Source: Desulforapulum sp034007745 (GTDB taxonomy: Bacteria; Desulfobacterota; Desulfobacteria; Desulfobacterales; Desulfobacteraceae). Taken from it: a stretch of DNA of 64,000 nt. Under the pieces are notes generated by a model. The model saw only the letters and a program-made list of their open reading frames with translations. It was not told where the DNA came from and made no database searches. Numbering within the stretch: position 1 is the first letter of the stretch; each line of letters begins with the position of its first letter. The DNA lies in the NCBI GenBank assembly GCA_034007745.1, contig JAVEQI010000008.1, positions 1-64,000 of the forward strand. The letters are read 5' to 3'. The translations under genes and the position numbers were made by a program. Positions 58,179-64,000 of the stretch are shown here, piece by piece.

Positions 58179-59045
58179 ATGATTATTACCATAGCCAGTG
58201 GAAAAGGAGGAACCGGTAAAACAACCATAACCGTAAACCTTGCGGCATCGGCCCCGGCCGGTGAGGTAGAGGTTTTTGACTGTGACGTTGAAGAACCCAA
58301 CTCCCACATTTTTTTAAAGCCGGGAAATCTTGTAAAAAGCCCAGTATCAACCATGATACCCAAAGTAGACATGGAAAAGTGCACCCTTTGCAAGGAGTGC
58401 GAAAAGATATGCCAGTTCTCGGCCATCACCATTATCGGCAAAAAAGTTCTGACCTTTCCAGAGATGTGCCATTCCTGCCTGGGATGTGAAATGGTCTGCC
58501 CTGAAGGCGCAATAACATCCTCTTCAAGGGAACTTGGAACACTTATCCAGGGAACCAACCCTGCCGGCATAGCCCTTACCTGGGGAGAGCTGAGGGTGGG
58601 TGAGGCCATGTCTCCTCCCCTGATCGAACAGGTCAAGAAAAAGATCAACAGTCACAAGACTGCCTTGGTGGACGCCCCTCCAGGCACCTCATGCCCGGCC
58701 ATAGCGGCCCTGAGGAACTCGGATTTTGCCCTTCTGGCAGCAGAGCCCTCCCCATTCGGGCTTAACGATCTTGCCATTACCGTGGAGGCCCTTAGAATCC
58801 TCAAGGTTCCCATGGGTATTGTGATCAGCAGGGATGACGGAGAATCCAGGATCGTTGACGAGTATGCAGCCAGGGAGAACATCGAAATCCTGGGAAGGAT
58901 ACCATTCACCAGGGAGGCTGCGGCCGTCTGCTCCAAGGGGCTGCTCCTCAGGGATGAGATCCCTGAAATGAAATCCCTTTTTGCACAACTATACTCCACC
59001 GTGATGGAAAAGGCAGAAAAGGAAAAGGGGGGAGCAAAAAAATGA
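58179..59045 (+). CDS. MinD-superfamily ATPase with inserted ferredoxin domain (ORP-cluster type), first copy
   Basis: The ATG at 58179 gives 288 residues beginning MIITIASGKGGTGKTT, the deviant Walker A of MinD/Mrp-type ATPases. A ferredoxin insert has C68, C71, C74, C78 and C97, C100, C103, C107, enough for two [4Fe-4S] clusters. Walker B-like LVDAPPGTSCPA follows. In Desulfovibrio, paired ATPases of this kind with NifX-like proteins form the ORP complex. It overlaps the second ATPase by 4 bases. Transfer or assembly of a metal cluster driven by ATP is the inferred role. Confidence 0.9.
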   Translation: MIITIASGKGGTGKTTITVNLAASAPAGEVEVFDCDVEEPNSHIFLKPGNLVKSPVSTMIPKVDMEKCTLCKECEKICQFSAITIIGKKVLTFPEMCHSCLGCEMVCPEGAITSSSRELGTLIQGTNPAGIALTWGELRVGEAMSPPLIEQVKKKINSHKTALVDAPPGTSCPAIAALRNSDFALLAAEPSPFGLNDLAITVEALRILKVPMGIVISRDDGESRIVDEYAARENIEILGRIPFTREAAAVCSKGLLLRDEIPEMKSLFAQLYSTVMEKAEKEKGGAKK

Positions 59046-59923
59046 AAGAACTAACCATAATCAGCGGCAAGGGCGGAACCGGAAAAACCAGCGTTACTGC
59101 ATCCTTTGCAACCCTTGCACCCAACCGGGTTGTGGTTGATGCCGATGTGGATGCGGCCAACCTGTACCTGACCCTTGCCCACAAAACCATTCACAGTGAA
59201 AACTTTATCGGCGGCAGCCTTGCCGAAATAGATCCAGCCCTTTGCACCCTATGCGGAGATTGCCTGGAACGCTGCCAGTTTGGAGCTATTTCAGAAGACT
59301 TTGTGGTCGATCCAATTGCCTGCGAAGGATGCAAGGTTTGCGTCCATTTCTGCCCGGAGGATGCCATCTCGTTTGAACGCCAGGTCTGCGGAGAAAAATT
59401 CCTGTCTGAAACCGACAACGGCCCCATGATCCACGCACGCCTTGGAATTGCCCAGGAAAATTCAGGACTTCTGGTGAGTGCCCTTCGCCAGCAGGCACGA
59501 GAGATAGCCAGGGAAAAAGATATCCCCCTGATCATAGTTGACGGTCCTCCGGGAATCGGATGTCCGGTGATTGCATCCATCACCAATGCCGATGCCCTTT
59601 TAATCGTAACAGAACCATCCATGTCTGGCATGCACGACATGGAAAGGGTAAAGAGTCTTGCAGACCAGATGAGGGTTCCGACCTATCTATGCATCAACAA
59701 GTCGGACCTGAACCAGGAAAAAACCGACGAAATGAAGGCGTTTGCCCTTGAGCGCAACATACGTTTTGCAGGGGAAATCCCCTTTGACACGGAGGTCACT
59801 GCCTCCATGAATGCAAACAAGAGCCTCGTGGAATTTTCCCAGGGCCCTGCGGCCCAGGCCATGAAAAAAGTGTGGCAAAACGTTTCAAAATATGTAAATG
59901 AAACCATGGATGTCTTAAAATAA
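59042..59923 (+). CDS. MinD-superfamily ATPase with inserted ferredoxin domain, second copy
   Basis: A 293-residue paralogue of the preceding protein (MKELTIISGKGGTGKTSVTA), with cysteines 68, 71, 74, 78 and 94, 97, 100, 104 in the ferredoxin insert and IVDGPPGIGCPV as Walker B region. The two ATPases probably work as a heterodimer, as their translation is coupled by a 4-base overlap. The pair is followed by two NifX-like genes on the same strand after a repeat-containing gap of 155 bases. Confidence 0.9.
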   Translation: MKELTIISGKGGTGKTSVTASFATLAPNRVVVDADVDAANLYLTLAHKTIHSENFIGGSLAEIDPALCTLCGDCLERCQFGAISEDFVVDPIACEGCKVCVHFCPEDAISFERQVCGEKFLSETDNGPMIHARLGIAQENSGLLVSALRQQAREIAREKDIPLIIVDGPPGIGCPVIASITNADALLIVTEPSMSGMHDMERVKSLADQMRVPTYLCINKSDLNQEKTDEMKAFALERNIRFAGEIPFDTEVTASMNANKSLVEFSQGPAAQAMKKVWQNVSKYVNETMDVLK

Positions 59924-59978
59924 TCTCCATGGCCGGAGCAAGAGATGTCTTGCGGCAGCAACGAACCATGAAACTCGG

Positions 59979-60007
59979 TAGCTGTTAGCGGTTAGCTAAA
60001 AGCTGAT
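59979..60007. repeat. Short AGCT-type repeat
   Basis: TAGCTGTTAGCGGTTAGCTA and AAAGCTG lie between the ATPase pair and the NifX-like genes, preceded by a CATGGCCGGAGCAAGAGATG module. If the four genes share a transcript, this repeat is inside it. Confidence 0.6.
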
Positions 60008-60078
60008 AGAGATGGCTCTAAAATCGAGACTCGCACAATGATGTTTCGACGGGAGTTTCATATACAGGAGAAAGGACT

Positions 60079-60441
60079 ATGAAAATAGCAGTTTCATCAT
60101 CAGGAACAACCCTGGAATCAGACATCGACCCAAGATTCGGCAGGGCGCAGAACTTCCTAGTTATTGACACGGAAACCATGGCGTTTGAGGTAAAGGAAAA
60201 CACCCAGAACCTGGATCTTCCCCAGGGAGCGGGCATTCAAGCTGGAAAAACCGTGGCCGATCTTGGAGTTAAAGCCGTCATAACCGGAAATTGCGGACCA
60301 AAGGCATTTAACATACTTGAGGCTGCTGAAGTCAAGGTAGTCACCGGCATCAGCGGCACGGTCAAGGATGCCGTTGAAAAGTTTAAATCCGGCGATCTGG
60401 CCTATGCCGGAGGTCCCAACGTAGAAGGCCACTGGGTGTAG
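60079..60441 (+). CDS. NifX/NifB-C-terminal-like (ORP-type) metal-cofactor protein, first copy
   Basis: A 120-residue single-domain protein: KIAVSSSGTTLESDIDPRFG at the start, then GAGIQAGKTVADLGVKAVIT and NCGPKAFNILEAAEVKVVTG. This is the dinitrogenase iron-molybdenum-cofactor family, to which the Desulfovibrio orange protein and MTH1175 belong. No nitrogenase genes are near. It may carry a Mo/Cu or Fe cluster delivered by the MinD-like ATPases. GGAGAAAGG precedes the ATG. Confidence 0.9.
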   Translation: MKIAVSSSGTTLESDIDPRFGRAQNFLVIDTETMAFEVKENTQNLDLPQGAGIQAGKTVADLGVKAVITGNCGPKAFNILEAAEVKVVTGISGTVKDAVEKFKSGDLAYAGGPNVEGHWV

Positions 60442-60477
60442 AGAAAAACAATCAAAATAACGAAAGGATTTTTAAAA

Positions 60478-60834
60478 ATGAAATTTGCAATCCCCATGGC
60501 AATGGGAAAATTAACAGCTCACTTTGGTCACTGCAAGGAATTCAGCTTTGTCACAGTTGAAAACAACGAGATAACAAAAACCGAGGTTCTTGAGCCACCG
60601 CCCCACGAGCCGGGAGTTCTGCCCAAGTGGCTCCACGACCACGGAATCAACGTTGTGATTGCAGGCGGCATGGGCCACAAGGCCCAGGAGCTTTTTACTG
60701 CAGCAGACATCAAGGTGATCACCGGAGCACCCTCTGAAACACCCGAGGTGCTTGTAAAGCAGTATCTTGATAAAAGTTTGGTCACGGGTGAAAATGTGTG
60801 CGGACATGATCCCGGATCTCCCTGCAACCATTAG
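60478..60834 (+). CDS. NifX-like (ORP-type) protein with His/Cys-rich tail, second copy
   Basis: A 118-residue relative of the preceding protein (MKFAIPMAMGKLTAHFGHCK, then GVLPKWLHDHGINVVIAGGM). It has extra His and Cys (HFGHC, and a tail VCGHDPGSPCNH) that could bind metal. It is encoded 36 bases after the first copy and should be co-transcribed. The combination of two ATPases and two NifX-like proteins matches the core of the ORP clusters in sulfate reducers. Confidence 0.9.
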   Translation: MKFAIPMAMGKLTAHFGHCKEFSFVTVENNEITKTEVLEPPPHEPGVLPKWLHDHGINVVIAGGMGHKAQELFTAADIKVITGAPSETPEVLVKQYLDKSLVTGENVCGHDPGSPCNH

Positions 60835-60907
60835 AAATAACCGTCATGGCCGGTGCCTGGAACCCATCGCACCGGCCACAACCCAAAAAACACCCGCTAC
60901 AATCTAA

Positions 60908-62266
60908 CTATTTACGTCCCACCCTGGCCAGCACCTGCTCAGCCGCAATTGTGATTGGCTCTAAACTTGGCTCAGACGAACAATCCGGGTTTCCCGCACA
61001 CATCAGATACACCAGATCTGAAGCTGTCTTTTTGCCTGTAATAAGGGCGTTAACAGTGTCGATCTCCTTAACTGCAGAACCACTGTCACTTACGATCTGA
61101 CCGCCGATCAGCCTCTGGTCTTTACTTTCAAAAACAAGCTTGAGCCGCCAGGGTTTAACCCCGGGTATCATACCGTGCTTGCTCCTGGAATCCACAGTGG
61201 CGCACACGGTCTCAATCTTATTGGCTGCGGCATCTGCCTCGGTCAGTCCCGTTGCGGCAACATACTTGTCACCGAGGCGTGTGGCGCTGTTGCCAAGAAG
61301 GCCGGGAAAGGGAATGTTAAAGCCGGCAAGACGTTTTGCTATGGCCCTGCCCTGGATCACGGCAGGTCCCCTCAGCTGAATCGGAGTTGGGTTGCCTGTT
61401 ATGAAGTGGTGATTTTCAATGCAGTCACCCCCTGCAAACACATGGGGATCTGAAGTTTCAAACAGCGGATTGACCTTGATGCCAAACTTACCCATCTCAA
61501 GATCCATGGCTTTTGCCAGGCTTAAATCCGGGGTGGAACCAACGTTCATGAATACCATATCTGCACCAAGGCTCTCCCCTGTGGCGAGCTTGACTCCGGT
61601 CACCTTGCCCCCCTCACCTAGAATGGAGGCCACCTGCTTACCAAGGAGCATGGATATCCCCCGCCCTTCAAGATATTCTGTAACGGGTTTTGCCATATCA
61701 GAATCAAGCATCACCCCCAGGGGCTGCTCTAAAAGCTCGACCACCGTTACCTCATAGGCGTCTGGTGCAGATTCAACAAGCAAGGTGGCAATCTCGAGGT
61801 TGATGAAGCCTGCCCCGACAAAAACTATTTTCTTTGGTTTTTCTTCGGCAATATACTCCCGGATATCTTCGGCATCGACCAGGGTTCTAAGGGTAAATAG
61901 CCCTTTTAGATCGTTGCCGGGAATTGGCAGGACAAAGGGTTTTGAGCCGGTGGACACCACGAGTTTGTCGTAGGAAATCTCTCTTCCCCCAGCTGTCTTT
62001 AACATTTTTGACTGTCGATCAACCGACTTCACCCTGTCAACAACCAAATCGATGTTGTTGTTCGAAAACATGGTGTCTGGATTTACAATGGATTCGCCCG
62101 TGGCCAGACCGGCCACAACGTGGGGAAGTGCTCACCGGACAATGAAACGATCTTCTTCCCTGATCACCGTAATATCAATTTCAGGCATCAACTTTCTTGA
62201 AAGCATAGCCGCAGGCCCACCTACGCCCCCGCAGCCAATAATGACAAGCCGTTCTCCCTTTTCCAT
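60908..62266 (-). CDS. Candidate selenoprotein: CoA-disulfide reductase / NADH oxidase-like flavoenzyme with in-frame UGA at the active cysteine
   Basis: From the ATG at 62266 (GGGAGGTTT ahead of it) the frame reads MEKGERLVIIGCGGVGGPAA, an FAD-binding start, through DRFIVR to TGA at 62132-62134. It continues in the same frame as ALPHVVAGLATG to the TAG at 60908. The whole is 452 residues including Sec45. The homologue at 31176-32522 has its redox cysteine at residue 42 in SACGMP; here the aligned motif is VR-U-ALP. NAD binding (VFVGAGFINLEIATLL) and a second FAD motif (VFAGGDCIE) are intact. A SECIS-like hairpin follows the UGA. The alternative, a nonsense mutation with restart at GTG 62116, would destroy FAD binding. 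Confidence 0.82.
62100..62131 (-). promoter_or_regulatory. Bacterial SECIS-like element
   Basis: Directly after the UGA, on the minus strand, a 15-base spacer is followed by GTGGCC-GGTCT-GGCCAC, a perfect six-base-pair stem with a GGUCU loop. The loop starts 21 bases after UGA. Bacterial SECIS elements lie within the coding sequence just past UGA and need a short apical stem with a G-containing loop. As I recall it, the E. coli fdhF element has the same GGUCU in its loop at nearly the same distance. Confidence 0.78.
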
Positions 62267-62520
62267 TCCAAACCTCCCTGTAATTTTTATTTCTGACGTC
62301 AATAAGCAAACCAGCCTCTTCATAAATAAGAGATACAGATACTTTTTTGTATTGACTCCTGCCCACTTCGTCAAGAAGAAGTTATGAGATATTGCAAATA
62401 ACTCCCCCACAGATTGACAGTCAAAGTGAAAAGGGTTAGATATAATCTATATCAATACTTAAACGAAATGATCAAATTTTCGATTTAAAACACCCATAAA
62501 ACCAGCATCCAGGAGATATT

Positions 62521-63402
62521 ATGAAGATCAAAAAAGCTGTATTCCCCGTTGCAGGACTTGGCACACGATTTTTGCCCGCCACCAAGGCCATGGCCAAGGA
62601 AATGCTCCCGGTTGTGGACAAACCCATCATTCAGTATGCAGTGGAAGAGGCCCTGAGTGCGGGTATTGAACAGATCATATTTGTCACAGGCCGGGGGAAA
62701 AGAGCTCTGGAAGACCACTTTGACCACTCCTACGAACTTGAGAGAGCGCTCAAGCACAAGGAAAAAAATGAACTTCTCAAACAGGTCGAAGCCCTGGTGC
62801 CTGAGACGGGAACCATCATCTACACCCGCCAGCACGAGGCCCTGGGGCTCGGCCACGCCATCTGGTGCGCAAGGGACATCGTGGGAGACGAGCCCTTTGC
62901 AGTGCTCCTTGCCGACGACATGATTCAGTCAAAACAACCGGTGCTTTCCCAGATGATCGAACGGTTTGACAGGCTCAGGGCATCTGTTGTTGCGGTGATG
63001 GAGGTGGAAAAGGATCAGACCGATAAATACGGGATCCTGGATGCCGAGGCCATTGAGGACAATCTCTTTAGAATAAGGGCGATGGTCGAAAAACCGGCCC
63101 CGGAAGAGGCCCCTTCAAACCTTGCAATCATCGGGCGTTACATCCTCACCCCTAAGATTTTTCATTTTCTAGGCAAGAAACAGACAGGGGCAGGCGGTGA
63201 GATCCAACTCACCGATGCCATGGCGAGCCTTCTTAAAACCCAGCCCATCTTTGGCTACAAGTTTGAGGGAACCAGGTTTGACTGCGGAGACAAGGCAGGC
63301 TTTCAGATGGCCAACATCGCCTTTGCCATGGAGCGCCCTGAAATCCGGTCGAAACTTCTCGCCTTTATCGAAAAGATATGCCTGAATCAGGAAGAGAGAT
63401 AA
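62521..63402 (+). CDS. galU: UTP-glucose-1-phosphate uridylyltransferase
   Basis: A 293-residue nucleotidyltransferase making UDP-glucose for polysaccharide and envelope synthesis. The GalU start KKAVFPVAGLGTRFLPATKA, then MLPVVDKPIIQYAVEEA, ARQHEALGLGHAI-like YTRQHEALGLGHAIWCA and LLADDM for the metal, and later GAGGEIQLTDAM, are all present. The length is normal. GGAGATATT precedes the ATG. It stands between the candidate selenoprotein (divergent) and the transglycosylase (convergent, 9 bases). Confidence 0.95.
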   Translation: MKIKKAVFPVAGLGTRFLPATKAMAKEMLPVVDKPIIQYAVEEALSAGIEQIIFVTGRGKRALEDHFDHSYELERALKHKEKNELLKQVEALVPETGTIIYTRQHEALGLGHAIWCARDIVGDEPFAVLLADDMIQSKQPVLSQMIERFDRLRASVVAVMEVEKDQTDKYGILDAEAIEDNLFRIRAMVEKPAPEEAPSNLAIIGRYILTPKIFHFLGKKQTGAGGEIQLTDAMASLLKTQPIFGYKFEGTRFDCGDKAGFQMANIAFAMERPEIRSKLLAFIEKICLNQEER

Positions 63403-63411
63403 AAACAGCTG

Positions 63412-63969
63412 CTATTGTCTGTAAAGATCGTAAAGATTCATCACCTTGTTCACATAGCGCCGGGTCTCGTTGAACGGGGGCACATTGTTGTACCGGTCAA
63501 CGGCATTGGGCCCGGCATTATAGGCGGCAAGAACCAGGGGGAGTTTTCCATCGTACCTTGCCATGAGAAGCTTTAAGTAGCGGGTGCCGCCCATGATGTT
63601 CTGTCCAGGATCAAAGGGATCATTCACCTTGAGGTCTTTGTAGTTGGCCGGCATGATCTGCATGAGGCCGGCGGCTCCTTTCTTGGAAACAGCATCCGGG
63701 TCAAAATCAGACTCTGCCTTGATCACAGCCCTTACAAGGGAGGGGTCCACCTTAAAGAGGGTTGCAGCCTGCTGGATCTCCGGATGAAACCTATCGGATT
63801 TTTTGACCTTCGCCCTCGGACGCTCACGAATGTAAAGCTTGTAATCCGAGGAGGTTGGAACATTTGTAAAATGAGCAATGCCATCCTGGCCAACGTACAT
63901 GTAGATGTCTGCCACGGCAGCGGTTGCAGTTAAAAGGAGAGCCAACATCACAAGGGTCTTGAATCCCAT
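63412..63969 (-). CDS. Lytic transglycosylase with N-terminal DUF4124-like domain
   Basis: I use the ATG at 63969 (GGTGGGGA upstream), giving 185 residues with a signal peptide ending near AAVA. A DUF4124-like segment (DIYMYVGQDGIAHFTNVP) is followed by an SLT/goose-lysozyme-like domain. It has the catalytic Glu in AVIKAESDFDPDAVSKKG, then GLMQIMPA and AYNAGPNAVDRY. It cleaves peptidoglycan between MurNAc and GlcNAc, leaving anhydro ends. It is a compact member, lacking any LysM repeats. Confidence 0.93.
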   Translation of the reverse strand: MGFKTLVMLALLLTATAAVADIYMYVGQDGIAHFTNVPTSSDYKLYIRERPRAKVKKSDRFHPEIQQAATLFKVDPSLVRAVIKAESDFDPDAVSKKGAAGLMQIMPANYKDLKVNDPFDPGQNIMGGTRYLKLLMARYDGKLPLVLAAYNAGPNAVDRYNNVPPFNETRRYVNKVMNLYDLYRQ

Positions 63970-64000
63970 CTTCCCCACCAATATGCAGTTCCACCCTAAG

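Noticed and set aside
60079..60834. Nitrogen-fixation role for the NifX-like genes
   Set aside because: No nif structural or assembly gene is nearby, and the MinD-like ATPase partners fit the ORP-type cluster better.
62132..62410. Separate 92-residue gene ending at the UGA
   Set aside because: It would be only the first FAD-binding motif of the flavoenzyme, with no independent fold; the reading frame continues without a shift into the rest of the enzyme.
1..64000. tRNA or rRNA genes, CRISPR arrays, phage or integrase genes
   Set aside because: I looked through the intergenic regions for T-loop patterns, regularly spaced direct repeats and recombinase motifs and saw none; a tRNAscan or CRISPR search would settle it.

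Overview
The window comes from a strictly anaerobic sulfate-reducing member of the Desulfobacterota, most likely a Desulfobacterales / Desulfobacterium-like marine type. The main evidence is a complete dsrA-dsrB-dsrD-dsrN locus on the minus strand (49203-53533). Supporting evidence is the number of multihaem c-type cytochromes, an oxygen-defence island of rubredoxin, flavodiiron protein, desulfoferrodoxin and rubrerythrin, a gene pair resembling the Desulfovibrio ORP (orange protein) cluster, and a strong candidate selenoprotein gene. The assignment to an organism group is inference. The dsr genes themselves are plain in the sequence.

Layout. 1-6 kb: end of an EAL phosphodiesterase, then a MacAB-TolC-like export operon. 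6-8 kb: an iron-sulfur flavoprotein fused to an arsenate-reductase-type phosphatase domain, and a small secreted protein. 8-12.2 kb: a four-gene electron-transfer operon (tetrahaem cytochrome, NrfC-like, NrfD-like, octahaem HAO-like enzyme), probably a quinol-linked nitrogen-oxide reductase. 12.4-19.3 kb: NAD-glutamate dehydrogenase and the oxygen-defence island. 19.9-28.4 kb: an RND efflux operon, a sigma-54 activator and a CDF metal transporter. 28.6-32.5 kb: small regulatory or unknown genes, a TagA/crotonase in-frame fusion and a CoA-disulfide-reductase-like enzyme. 32.5-35.2 kb: pspABC divergent from pspF, with a recognisable sigma-54 promoter. 35.3-41 kb: CcdA/thioredoxin pair, cyclophilin, Kef-type antiporter, SerB. 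41-45 kb: a decayed region with broken glpR, glpA and glpB, mobile repeats and a 100-N assembly gap. 45-48.8 kb: DEAD-box helicase, tatB/tatC and a tetrahaem cytochrome. 49-55.6 kb: dsr locus plus two upstream genes. 56-64 kb: DapA-like lyase, YkgJ-like protein, the ORP-like MinD/NifX cluster, the candidate selenoprotein, galU and a lytic transglycosylase.

The most striking item is at 60908-62266. A pyridine-nucleotide-disulfide oxidoreductase has an in-frame UGA exactly at the redox-active cysteine position. A six-base-pair hairpin with a GGUCU loop follows it, the form expected of a bacterial SECIS element. Conventional gene calling would truncate this gene and hide its active site.

The intergenic DNA is rich in non-coding repeats. 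A MITE-like family (six copies, about 80-250 bp) has one copy truncating glpB. A second kind of inverted-repeat element lies at 41325-41504. AGCTGTTAGCT-type arrays, GTCC/GGAC hairpins and TTTCAAG-type modules recur between operons. I saw no tRNA, rRNA, CRISPR array, integrase or phage gene.
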